From Lachnospiraceae bacterium (GTDB lineage: Bacteria; Bacillota; Clostridia; Lachnospirales; Lachnospiraceae), in NCBI GenBank assembly GCA_003979345.1, contig RYVZ01000024.1, forward strand, positions 1-49,444: 49,444 nucleotides of DNA, written 5' to 3'. Every line of letters starts with the position of its first letter. Position 1 is the first letter of the stretch. A program made the translations under genes and the position numbers. The notes below the pieces were generated by a model that searched no databases, was not told the DNA's origin, and saw only the letters and a list, made by a program, of their open reading frames with translations. Below, one piece after another: positions 41,969 through 49,444 of the stretch.

Positions 41969-42851
41969 AGGCATCCGGATCCATAATACGCGTCAGTCTT
42001 GCCGCAAACTCAGGCGTCATAGCCCCCAAAATCTCACCGCGCTGCTCTACGCTCATCTGTTTTAAGATTTTTGCAACCAGTTCGATATCATCCATCTCCT
42101 CAAAGATCGCCGCAGCCTGTTTGGGCTTCATGGAGGAATAGGCGCCTGCATATGTGCTCATTTCCAGATCCTGCGCCTGCTCCGCGATCACACGGGCATA
42201 AATCGCCTCCGCCGTTGTCGGGTCCATGGACTCGTAGTATTTTACATAAGCATCTGCCCCCGGACCATTCGCCGCATACACAACTTCCTGATAGAATTCG
42301 TTTTTAATTCTCTCAAATTCAAGCTGACTTTCTTCAAAGCTCTGCAGACGTGCATTCTCCGCACGCAGTCGCTCTATCTCTTCTGCGTCCGCGTTGTTCA
42401 CGGTCTGCAGCTGCTCTAGCTGCTGCTCCAACACCAAAATCTGATCGACCGCATCACGCAGACTCGTATAACCGCCATATGCTTCCTCGTCCGTCGTTTC
42501 TGTCTCATGATCCTCCGGTAAGATCCACGAAAGCACCGGAACATCCTTTAAGATCGGACGTAAGACATTGGAACCGAAACCGCCCACATCAAGTTTGATC
42601 AGCAGTCCTAAAATCGCGATCCATATTATAATGATAAATAATGTGACCAAAATCGCAGATCCGGTGCCGTTGTCCGAATCATCGTCATCCAATTCCGATT
42701 CCTGTTTGGAAATTTCCTTTGCACGGGCTTTCGCCTCTTTTTTCTGTGCCCGGCTCTCAGCCTTAAGCTTTTTACGTTCTTCTTTTAATTTCTTTTTTTC
42801 TGCGGTAACATCCACTACCGGTATTTCATTAGGTGCCTGTGCTCTCGCCAT
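41967..42851 (-). CDS. MotE/YlxF-like flagellar operon membrane protein with MgtE_N-type domain
   Basis: A 295-residue-scale protein with a very charged N-terminus (KKKLKEERKKLKAESRAQKK), one helix (about 65-88, SAILVTLFIIIIWIAILGLL), a coiled coil (about 130-185) and a C-terminal helical domain. That domain has MKPKQAAAIFEEMDDIELVA and MSVEQRGEILGAMTPEFAAR, like the MgtE N-domain of MotE/FlbB proteins. Such proteins lie between fliJ and fliK in Firmicutes (YlxF) and in some bacteria act at the stator or motor. It overlaps fliJ by 23 bases. Confidence 0.88.
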   Translation of the reverse strand: MARAQAPNEIPVVDVTAEKKKLKEERKKLKAESRAQKKEAKARAKEISKQESELDDDDSDNGTGSAILVTLFIIIIWIAILGLLIKLDVGGFGSNVLRPILKDVPVLSWILPEDHETETTDEEAYGGYTSLRDAVDQILVLEQQLEQLQTVNNADAEEIERLRAENARLQSFEESQLEFERIKNEFYQEVVYAANGPGADAYVKYYESMDPTTAEAIYARVIAEQAQDLEMSTYAGAYSSMKPKQAAAIFEEMDDIELVAKILKQMSVEQRGEILGAMTPEFAARLTRIMDPDA

Positions 42852-43305
42852 GTCCCGTCTCCCTTAGTCTCTGTCCATAGGTATAGCTGACCAGCTCGTC
42901 GATTTCTTTGCCTTCATGCTGCTTCTCCTCAAGCAGGAATTCGTCAAATGCCTTCTCACGCAGCCTTTCATGCGTCTTGCGCTCCTGCATGACTTCTGTC
43001 ATTTTAAGGCGTGCCTTCTCAACTTCCCTCACTGCAAGCTGCACGACCCTGCGCTGCTCCGTAATAAAGCCGTCCATACGCTTGATCGCCTCATTGTTCT
43101 GCGATATATCCCTCACGTTCAAGCTGTCCTTAAGCAGCTCCCTTGCAGTCTGCTCATATTCATATTTTCGCCTGAGCAGAACGTTCAGTTTCCCTTCCTC
43201 TTCCCTCAGCCTCGCATTCGCTTCCGCGTACTGCTGCTTTGCCTGACGCTCCATGCTGAGCTTGATATTCAGCACATTCTGCATCCGGTATCGAAATTTT
43301 GCCAC
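42829..43305 (-). CDS. fliJ: flagellar export chaperone/ATPase stalk FliJ
   Basis: Coiled-coil stalk that inserts into the FliI ring and escorts chaperones to FlhA. The 158 residues are almost entirely helical and charged, beginning AKFRYRMQNVLNIKLSMERQ, the typical FliJ N-terminus, with heptads through VRDISQNNEAIKRMDGFITE and QERKTHERLREKAFDEFLLE. It is between fliI and the MotE-like gene, overlapping the latter by 23 bases. Confidence 0.93.
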   Translation of the reverse strand: MAKFRYRMQNVLNIKLSMERQAKQQYAEANARLREEEGKLNVLLRRKYEYEQTARELLKDSLNVRDISQNNEAIKRMDGFITEQRRVVQLAVREVEKARLKMTEVMQERKTHERLREKAFDEFLLEEKQHEGKEIDELVSYTYGQRLRETGHGESTGT

Positions 43306-43382
43306 GGACCGTACCCTCTTTTATCCCTGCATCACGTTTTTGATCATCCCGAATTTCGTTTTGGAAAACCCGCAGCGCAGAT

Positions 43383-44693
43383 TTATACAAACAGCGCTTC
43401 TAACGCCTTAACAGTCTCCTCGAATGTTGTTTTTTCGTCTGTCTCCTGCATCAGAAATTCATTGACTGCCTTATTCTTTTCGATCGCATAGTCAATCTCA
43501 GCATTGCTGCCCTTTTTGTAAGCGCCGATATTGATCAGGTCTTCCGCATCCTTATAGGTTGCGAGCACATTCTTAAGCTTGCCCGCCGCCTGTTTATGCT
43601 CCCTGGAATCAATCGCACTCATGCATCTCGAAATACTCTGCAGCACATCAATGGCAGGATAGTGGTTTTTATGTGCTAACTTCCGGTCTAAGATAATATG
43701 TCCGTCCAGAATGCTCCGCGCAGTATCTGTGATCGGCTCGTTAAAGTCGTCGCCATCCACAAGCACTGTGTATAGTCCCGTGATTGATCCTCTCTCCGAA
43801 CAGCCCGCCCGCTCTAAAAGCTTGGGCATCTCGGAATATACACTGGGAGGATACCCTCTTGTCACAGGCGGTTCGCCGCTCGCAAGCCCGATTTCGCGCT
43901 GTGCCATCGAAAAACGCGTCAAAGAATCCATCATCAAAAGAACATCCCTGCCCTGATCTCTGAAATATTCAGCGATCGACGTCGCAGCCATCGCCGCTTT
44001 TTTACGCTCCAAAGCCGGTTTATCCGATGTCGCCACAACAACGACCGATCGCGCCATTCCTTCCTGTCCAAGGTCGTGCTCTATAAACTCCCGCACTTCC
44101 CTGCCTCGCTCGCCGATCAATGCGATCACATTGATATCCGCCTGTGTATTGCGCGCAAACATGCCCATCAGCGTTGATTTTCCAACGCCCGAACCCGCAA
44201 AGATGCCGATACGCTGTCCTTTTCCAAGTGTCATGAGTCCGTCCACCGCACGCACGCCAAGCGGCAGCACCTCATCAATGATCTTTCTTGCCATCGGGTC
44301 AGGCGGCGCCGCTTCTACGGGATAGCGTTTGCTTTCCTTTGGAATCCCGTTCATATCGATCGGTTCTCCAAGGCCGTTCAGCGTCTTGCCAAGCAAGTAA
44401 TCCCCGACTGCAACACTTAGGGGATAACCCTGATTCTCTACGATACACCCCAGGCCAACGCCCTCCGTCGTCTCATAGGGCATCAGAAGCGTCTTTTTAT
44501 CCTTAAAGCCTACAACTTCGGCGCGGATCGGCCTGCTGTCTCCCCCGGGATAAATGCAGCAAAGATCCCCGAGCTTCGCGTCCGGTCCCGCAGACTCGAT
44601 CGTCAGCCCGACGATATTTACGACCTTTCCCATCTTTTTATAATATGTCTGATTTTCCAGTGAATTGTATTTTGCAAAATTGATCGTGTTCAT
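43383..44693 (-). CDS. fliI: flagellum-specific ATPase FliI
   Basis: Hexameric export ATPase related to F1-beta. I start at the ATG at 44691-44693 (MNTINFAKYNSLENQTYYKK), eight bases after fliH; the frame is open upstream inside fliH but that gives an atypical N-terminus. The 436 residues have the P-loop GIFAGSGVGKSTLMG, RGREVREFIE, Walker B DVLLMMDSLTRFSMAQREI, and GEPPVTRGYPPSVYSEMPKL. C-terminal YKDAEDLINIGAYKKGSNAE matches the family. All motifs are intact. Confidence 0.97.
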   Translation of the reverse strand: MNTINFAKYNSLENQTYYKKMGKVVNIVGLTIESAGPDAKLGDLCCIYPGGDSRPIRAEVVGFKDKKTLLMPYETTEGVGLGCIVENQGYPLSVAVGDYLLGKTLNGLGEPIDMNGIPKESKRYPVEAAPPDPMARKIIDEVLPLGVRAVDGLMTLGKGQRIGIFAGSGVGKSTLMGMFARNTQADINVIALIGERGREVREFIEHDLGQEGMARSVVVVATSDKPALERKKAAMAATSIAEYFRDQGRDVLLMMDSLTRFSMAQREIGLASGEPPVTRGYPPSVYSEMPKLLERAGCSERGSITGLYTVLVDGDDFNEPITDTARSILDGHIILDRKLAHKNHYPAIDVLQSISRCMSAIDSREHKQAAGKLKNVLATYKDAEDLINIGAYKKGSNAEIDYAIEKNKAVNEFLMQETDEKTTFEETVKALEALFV

Positions 44694-44700
44694 GACAGCC

Positions 44701-45588
44701 CTATTCTCCCGAATACGCCAACAATAAAAGCTGCTTTTTGAGCTCCGCAAGCTGCGTTCCCAAACCGCAGTCAAAAATACCACCGTCTGTTTCTATCATG
44801 CACTCTCCCTCAGAAAGCGTCGTGTCCTGCACGACTTCCACTGACGTATTCGAACCTGCGGCTGCCGCTTCAAGCTGCTTTTTCTGCATATTGACAGCCG
44901 CATAGTCTTCTTTTGACACATGCACAAAAAATTCCCTGTTTCCCTCTGCATTGCGGATGACATTTTCCGCAAGATATAAAAGCACCTGCTTATCAGATGT
45001 CATACTGACCTTAAAGATATGCTCATAAATGCCTGTGAGCTTTTCAATAAAAAGAGGCTCAAGCTCATCAAGCTTCTGCTCATACTCCGCTGCCAGACGC
45101 TGCTGTGATCCTGCCAGTTCTTCCTTCATCTGCTCAACCTGATTCATGCCCTCACGATATCCCGCGTCATAACCTTCGCGTTTTGCCTCGGCAAGTGCCG
45201 CCTCCCGCTGCTGCTCAATCTGGCGCACCGCATCCTGCTGCATCCTGGCAATCTCTTCACGTGCCTCCGCCAACAGTTCTTCAGGCGTCGGACCGCTGTC
45301 TTCCCCCAGCAATTCTATCGGCTCCGCCGGTATCCCCGGCGTAAAACCCGATGCGCCGTCCGCCCCAGTTTCCCCAAACAGTTCGCCGAGTCCGTCGTCT
45401 TCTGCTTCCACGGCCCCGGAACCGGTATGCGTTTCTGACGCTCTTGACGGGTTAACTGCATTGCCGGTAAGCGCACCCAGCCTCTGCGCAATAAGCGCAT
45501 TCGTATCGATCACTACTTTTTCTTCTTCTTGTAACACTGTCAGATTTGATTTGATCAGACTCTTATACAATGATCTCGTCACCTCCAC
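44701..45588 (-). CDS. fliH: flagellar export regulator FliH
   Basis: Holds FliI at the export gate and C-ring. The protein has an N-terminal segment ending in KVVIDTNALIAQRL, a low-complexity Gly/Glu region (about 45-105), a coiled coil (about 105-165, EELLAEAREEIARMQQDAVR) and a conserved C-terminal domain (ITEKLTGIYEHIFKVSMTSD-like, then VIRNAEGNREFFVHVSKEDY, ECMIETDGGIFDCGLGTQL). The start is uncertain: it overlaps fliG by about 26 bases with GTG, and another GTG two codons on is possible. Confidence 0.9.
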   Translation of the reverse strand: MEVTRSLYKSLIKSNLTVLQEEEKVVIDTNALIAQRLGALTGNAVNPSRASETHTGSGAVEAEDDGLGELFGETGADGASGFTPGIPAEPIELLGEDSGPTPEELLAEAREEIARMQQDAVRQIEQQREAALAEAKREGYDAGYREGMNQVEQMKEELAGSQQRLAAEYEQKLDELEPLFIEKLTGIYEHIFKVSMTSDKQVLLYLAENVIRNAEGNREFFVHVSKEDYAAVNMQKKQLEAAAAGSNTSVEVVQDTTLSEGECMIETDGGIFDCGLGTQLAELKKQLLLLAYSGE

Positions 45589-46573
45589 CTCTGGAGATTA
45601 CAATTTCAGCAGAATCCTCAAGCTTTCTGATAATGTTGACGATCTTCTGCTGGGCCTCTTCCACATCCTTCATCCGGACAGGACCCATAAATTCCATATC
45701 CTCCTTAATCATCGCAGCCAGACGTTTGGACAGATTGTTAAAGATCGCATTCTGCACTTCCTCATTGGCGCCCTTTAGCGCAATGGCAAGGTCACTGTTC
45801 TCTACTTCACGCAGTACACGCTGGATTGCACGGTCATCAAGCAGCAGCACATCCTCGAATACGAACATCTTCTTCCTGATCTCGTCCGCCAGTTCCGGAT
45901 CTTCGATCTCCAAAGTCTCCATGATGTGTTTTTCTGTTCCACGATCCACCGTATTCAGGATCTCTACGACCGCATCGACACCACCAATGATCGTGTAGTC
46001 CTGATTTACCAAACTTGCCAGTTTTGACTCAAGCACTTTTTCCACTTCCTTGATCACATCAGGACTCGTTCTGTCCATCATGGCAATACGTTTTGCAACA
46101 TCGGATTGCCTGTCAGGCGGCAGTGCCGATACGATCAATGCTGCCTGCTGCGCCGACAAATAGGACAAGATCAACGCAATGGTCTGCGGATGCTCGTCCT
46201 GAATAAAGTTCAACAATTGAGAAGCATCTGTTTTTCGTACAAACTCAAACGGCTTAACCTGCAGGGAGGCAGTCAGTTTTCCAATGACATCCATTGCCTT
46301 GTCTGCGCCAAGCGCTTTCTCCAGCAGTTCCTTCGCATAGTTGATACCACCCTCCGCAATATACTGCTGTGCCAGACACAGATCATAGAATTCAGTGACA
46401 ACTTCCTCTTTGACCTGCGGCGTGATGCTTCTTGTATTTGCAATCTCTAATGTCAGTTCCTCAATTTCTTCTTCTTTCAGATGCTTAAAAATATTAGCCG
46501 ATTTTTCCGGTCCTAACGCAATCAGCAGAATCGCTGCCTTTTGCAGCCCGGTTATCGAATCTTTCGTTGCCAC
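45563..46573 (-). CDS. fliG: flagellar motor switch protein FliG
   Basis: C-ring protein that binds FliF and generates torque with MotA. It starts at GTG 46571-46573, with GGGGGTAAA upstream. The 336 residues comprise the N-domain (QKAAILLIALGPEKSANIFK, EEIEELTLEIANTR), the middle domain with the EHPQ motif (FIQDEHPQTIALILSYLSAQ), and the C-terminal charged torque helix (SDLAIALKGANEEVQNAIFN, LSKRLAAMIKEDMEFMGPVR). The order is complete and all signatures are intact. Confidence 0.97.
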   Translation of the reverse strand: MATKDSITGLQKAAILLIALGPEKSANIFKHLKEEEIEELTLEIANTRSITPQVKEEVVTEFYDLCLAQQYIAEGGINYAKELLEKALGADKAMDVIGKLTASLQVKPFEFVRKTDASQLLNFIQDEHPQTIALILSYLSAQQAALIVSALPPDRQSDVAKRIAMMDRTSPDVIKEVEKVLESKLASLVNQDYTIIGGVDAVVEILNTVDRGTEKHIMETLEIEDPELADEIRKKMFVFEDVLLLDDRAIQRVLREVENSDLAIALKGANEEVQNAIFNNLSKRLAAMIKEDMEFMGPVRMKDVEEAQQKIVNIIRKLEDSAEIVISRGGGDEIIV

Positions 46574-46579
46574 AAAGGT

Positions 46580-48178
46580 TTACCCCCAGTCCTCATTGAG
46601 CCAGTTTCTCAAAAGGTTCGCTGCCGCTTCCGGATTGTCATCGACAAATTTGTCGATGAGTTTTCGAACCTCGGATTTTTCCTCAACCTCAATGTCTTCA
46701 AGTTCTTCCACCGGAGTCGACTGCAGAAGGCTCTCTACTGACAGTTCCTCCTCATCTGCCTGCTTCTTCTCTCCGCGCATACTCCGCAGTACAACAAAAG
46801 CAAGCAGTGCAAGAATCACAATGATCAAAAGTACTTGAAGTACATCCGATGCACGAACAGAGGAATCCTCTGCATCAATGAACATATTCTCGCTATATGC
46901 AACAAATGTAATATTATCTGTCGGAATGCCCGAAGCATTTGACGCCAGCGCAATCCAATCCGTATCTACGTCAAGCTTTGTGCGTCCGGAATTCTGGTTT
47001 TTATATTCCGCCCATGTGATTCCGTCCAAAAGTCCCTGCGCGCGCGCATCCTCTTCGCGAATCACATTGTACCTTGTCGTTGCGATTCCCATCGCAGAGC
47101 TGTCATACTGGATCATCCCAGGCGGAATCGTCTGCCTACGAATCTCTTCATCCAATGCATGATGCCGGTCATATTCCGATGTCTCCTCCGTGCTGGTCCC
47201 ATCCGCGTTAATATCGTATGTTGTGGTCTCATCATTGGAGGTCGTTCCCGGAACGCCGCCCACGCCGCTTGTTACCGTACTATTATAGGTCCTGTCATCC
47301 GTCAGATACCCCTGAGTCATCCCGTCAGGAACGCCGAAGGTATGACTGGTAAGCTCGGAACTGGAAAAATCAAGATTGAGACTTGGCGATACAGAGATCA
47401 TATTAAACTCTCCGGTCCCGTTCAGGACATTGCGCACCTGAGCCATCACGGCATTCTCTGTCTGCTGCTTGATCGTAAGCTGGTTATTGGCAGTACCGAT
47501 CGCCGAGGTGTCTTCTCCACCCACGAAATAGGTATTGCCCTCACTGTCCATGATGACCACATTGTCCGTTGTAGCATTGCCAAGCGAAGTTGCGACAAAG
47601 CGTGCTAAGCCCTGCGCCATATCGATCGTCATCTCGTCTTTCAATTCCAGATAAACTGCGGCGGATTTCTCTGCCCCGTTAGAGATCAGGGTTCCATCGT
47701 CAGTCGGGACATTGATCTTGACTGTCGCCCTCTTGACGAAATCATAGCCCTCCAGAGCTTCTTCCAAGTCATCTTCCATGAAATACACATAACGTTTATC
47801 CTTATCGGATTCCGTCGTGCTCAGACCCCCGCTGAGCGCCTCATCCAATGTATACCTTGTACTTGGTATGCCATTTTGTCCGAGCAGAAGCCTCGCATCG
47901 GAAAGCTGGCTTTTCAAAATATCAATTCTTAGCGCATTATCATCCACCTGAAAATTCAAACCGGCATCCGTCAGCAACGTCGTTACCTCCGACGCCTGCT
48001 TCGTCGTCTCACAGGTGGTCAGTTCCACATACTTCGGCTTATTCAGCATCACGCTAAGTACGATCAGGATCGTCAATACACTGACAACAGCCCCCATGAT
48101 GATAAAGCGCTGCTTTACCGTAAACTTATTCCACCACTCTAAAAAGCGCTTTGGAAATTGTTTTATCGTCTCAATCAT
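46580..48178 (-). CDS. fliF: flagellar MS-ring protein FliF
   Basis: Forms the membrane ring on which the motor and export gate assemble. The 532 residues have helix 1 (about 25-45), the periplasmic ring-building domain (for example LTDAGLNFQVDDNALRIDIL, YFMEDDLEEALEGYDFVKRA, KINVPTDDGTLISNGAEKSA), helix 2 (about 450-470, VLQVLLIIVILALLAFVVLR), and a C-terminal FliG-binding tail (KLIDKFVDDNPEAAANLLRN). RBS is AGGGGAGA. Confidence 0.97.
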   Translation of the reverse strand: MIETIKQFPKRFLEWWNKFTVKQRFIIMGAVVSVLTILIVLSVMLNKPKYVELTTCETTKQASEVTTLLTDAGLNFQVDDNALRIDILKSQLSDARLLLGQNGIPSTRYTLDEALSGGLSTTESDKDKRYVYFMEDDLEEALEGYDFVKRATVKINVPTDDGTLISNGAEKSAAVYLELKDEMTIDMAQGLARFVATSLGNATTDNVVIMDSEGNTYFVGGEDTSAIGTANNQLTIKQQTENAVMAQVRNVLNGTGEFNMISVSPSLNLDFSSSELTSHTFGVPDGMTQGYLTDDRTYNSTVTSGVGGVPGTTSNDETTTYDINADGTSTEETSEYDRHHALDEEIRRQTIPPGMIQYDSSAMGIATTRYNVIREEDARAQGLLDGITWAEYKNQNSGRTKLDVDTDWIALASNASGIPTDNITFVAYSENMFIDAEDSSVRASDVLQVLLIIVILALLAFVVLRSMRGEKKQADEEELSVESLLQSTPVEELEDIEVEEKSEVRKLIDKFVDDNPEAAANLLRNWLNEDWG

Positions 48179-48200
48179 GTTATGTATCTCCCCTTAGAAA

Positions 48201-48557
48201 TTACACGTTGATCTGCATAATTTCCTTGTATGCGTCAAGGAAACGGTCTCTGACTGCAACCGTATATTGCAGCGCAGAAGATGCCTTTGCCAATGCAATT
48301 GTCAGATCATGTGTATTTTTCGTTTCACCAAGCGCAAGCTTGATTTTTTCGTTTTCCGCATCGGAAAGATAACCATTCGTCACATTAATGCTGTTGATCG
48401 CAGAATTGAGTATATTTCGGAACAGCTCATTTGCTTCCGTTTTCTCTTCCCCAAGGATGCTCAGCTCTCCCGTTTCGTCTAATTCTTTGACCATATGGGT
48501 GTTCTGCCGGGATAATACCCTTGTATCCCCAACATTATATAATGATTGTACGTCCAT
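48201..48557 (-). CDS. fliE: MS-ring/rod adaptor FliE
   Basis: Connects the MS ring to the rod and is exported early. The 118 residues have the helical FliE core: FRNILNSAINSINVTNGYLS, KIKLALGETKNTHDLTIALA and the C-terminal KASSALQYTVAVRDRFLDAY with EIMQI. The RBS AAAAGGGAG is clear. It is between flgC and fliF as usual. Confidence 0.95.
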   Translation of the reverse strand: MDVQSLYNVGDTRVLSRQNTHMVKELDETGELSILGEEKTEANELFRNILNSAINSINVTNGYLSDAENEKIKLALGETKNTHDLTIALAKASSALQYTVAVRDRFLDAYKEIMQINV

Positions 48558-48597
48558 GCTTATGACTCCCTTTTATGTAAGTCTTTGACTATCTGTC

Positions 48598-49050
48598 TTA
48601 TTGTCCGCCGATTTCAAGCGCTTTCATCGCCATGCTCTTGCTCGCCTGAAATGCCGTCGCATTCGCCTCATAGGAACGGCTGGCATCAATTAAATCCGTC
48701 ATTTCCTGAACAGTCTTCACATTCGGATAAGTGACATACCCATTCTCGTCCGCATCGGGATGGGAAGGGTCATACGCCATGACCATTTCCGACCATGTAT
48801 CCTCATATACTCCGTCCACGCGCACACCAAGCCCGACGTAATTGCGCGATGCCCTGCTCAGCGCATGACCGAATGAAGTTCCCTGCGAGCCGCCGCGTTC
48901 TTCAAACGTCACAACTTTCCTGCGGTATGGCGTGCCATCCTGCGTTCTTGTTGTATCCACATTCGCTAAATTCTCCGCAATGATGTCCATGCGATAGCGC
49001 TGTGCCGTCAAACCGGAGCCGCTGATCGCAAATGCGTCAAACATTCCCAT
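48598..49050 (-). CDS. flgC: flagellar rod protein FlgC
   Basis: Proximal rod component, 150 residues. N-terminal MFDAFAISGSGLTAQRYRMD with NLANVDTTRT, the middle motif HPDADENGYVTYPNVKTVQE, and C-terminal MTDLIDASRSYEANATAFQA are the family signatures. RBS is AGGAGGGG. It lies 12 bases after flgB. Confidence 0.97.
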   Translation of the reverse strand: MGMFDAFAISGSGLTAQRYRMDIIAENLANVDTTRTQDGTPYRRKVVTFEERGGSQGTSFGHALSRASRNYVGLGVRVDGVYEDTWSEMVMAYDPSHPDADENGYVTYPNVKTVQEMTDLIDASRSYEANATAFQASKSMAMKALEIGGQ

Positions 49051-49062
49051 TTTCTACCCCTC

Positions 49063-49444
49063 CTATTTCATCACGGTTTTTAAGTCGCTAAATTCGGCTT
49101 TAATACTTGTCATCAGTGCATTATATGTAATCTGGTTCTCTGCAAGATAAGTATTCTCGGCGTCAATATCCACATTATTCCCATCATAGCGGTAAGAATA
49201 GTTCCTTCCGTCCGTATAAATACGTCCTTCCAGTTCACCGGAACGTAAGTTTCTCACCTTATCATCCATTGTCTGGTAACGTGAATGCGTAAGTGCCCGC
49301 TGCAGCTCACTCTCAAAATTGATATCCTGCCTCTTGTACCCCGGCGTATCGTCATTTGCGATATTCTGCGAAATCAGTTCCTGCCTCGTCCATGAAGCAT
49401 CCGCCGCCCTGTCCAATACATTGATATAATCGAATACATCACTC
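49063..49444 (-). CDS. flgB: flagellar rod protein FlgB, 5' end beyond the window
   Basis: Proximal rod component. The frame stays open to the window edge: upstream of the TTG at 49416 it reads SDVFDYINV and continues in frame, so the TTG is not the real start and about 5-15 residues are probably outside. The visible part has VLDRAADASWTRQELISQNI, ANDDTPGYKRQDINFESEL and the C-terminal NTYLAENQITYNALMTSIKA. In Bacillus and Clostridia flgB is the first gene of the fla/che operon, so the promoter should lie just to the right of this window. Confidence 0.94.
   Translation of the reverse strand, partial: SDVFDYINVLDRAADASWTRQELISQNIANDDTPGYKRQDINFESELQRALTHSRYQTMDDKVRNLRSGELEGRIYTDGRNYSYRYDGNNVDIDAENTYLAENQITYNALMTSIKAEFSDLKTVMK

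Overview
The window is one end of a contig from an anaerobic, flagellated Firmicute of the class Clostridia, most likely Lachnospiraceae. The evidence is a Bacillus/Clostridium-type fla/che cluster (FliY in place of a plain FliN, CheC and CheD, FlhF-FlhG, an FliA/SigD-type sigma factor last), a YlmC/YmxH-nrdR pair, strong AGGAGG ribosome sites and moderate GC. Apart from the ambiguous features near the left end, every gene I support lies on the minus strand, so transcription runs from high to low coordinates.

Right to left. Positions 49444 to about 16738 hold a giant flagellar/chemotaxis operon: flgB (cut by the window edge), flgC, fliE, fliF, fliG, fliH, fliI, fliJ, a MotE/MgtE_N-like protein, fliK, flgD, a TIGR02530-type flagellar operon protein, flgE, flbD, motA, motB, fliL, fliM, fliY, cheY, fliO, fliP, fliQ, fliR, flhB, flhA, flhF, flhG, a YcgR/PilZ protein, cheB, cheA, cheW, cheC, cheD, an unrecognised two-helix membrane protein, and fliA. 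It encodes the rod, hook and basal body, the export apparatus, the stator, the switch and the core signalling proteins. No flagellin, CheR or receptor gene is in the window. An intrinsic terminator sits right after fliA.

Beyond that terminator (16660 to 12236) is a four-gene accessory module: a FapA/DUF342-family protein, a small unknown protein, a SwrB-like (DUF6115-type) membrane protein with a long alanine-rich coiled coil, and a membrane protein with a Pro-Thr-rich repeat stalk and an MltG/YceG-like C-terminal domain. Then come a YlmC/YmxH-family protein, nrdR with its own sigma-A promoter and terminator, and a Cache-HD-GYP-receiver protein that probably degrades cyclic-di-GMP. The next gene encodes only the C-terminal (LarC2) part of the nickel-pincer cofactor enzyme. 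A five-gene dipeptide/nickel-type ABC importer follows, with gene sizes close to NikABCDE. After it, yqeG-aroE-aroK-aroQ form a promoter-led operon in which the three aro genes encode shikimate pathway enzymes.

The left edge differs. Bases 1-19 are exactly the Tn5/Nextera mosaic-end adapter. The next ~850 bases are markedly AT-rich and hold a GNAT acetyltransferase gene that the contig end truncates, a perfect 24-bp inverted repeat, and no other gene I can support.

The most interesting points are the post-fliA module, the lone LarC2 domain next to a Nik-sized importer, a FlgD carrying a helical module typical of Clostridial surface proteins, a PomB-like stator motif, and small palindromic elements repeated in the few gaps of the flagellar operon.
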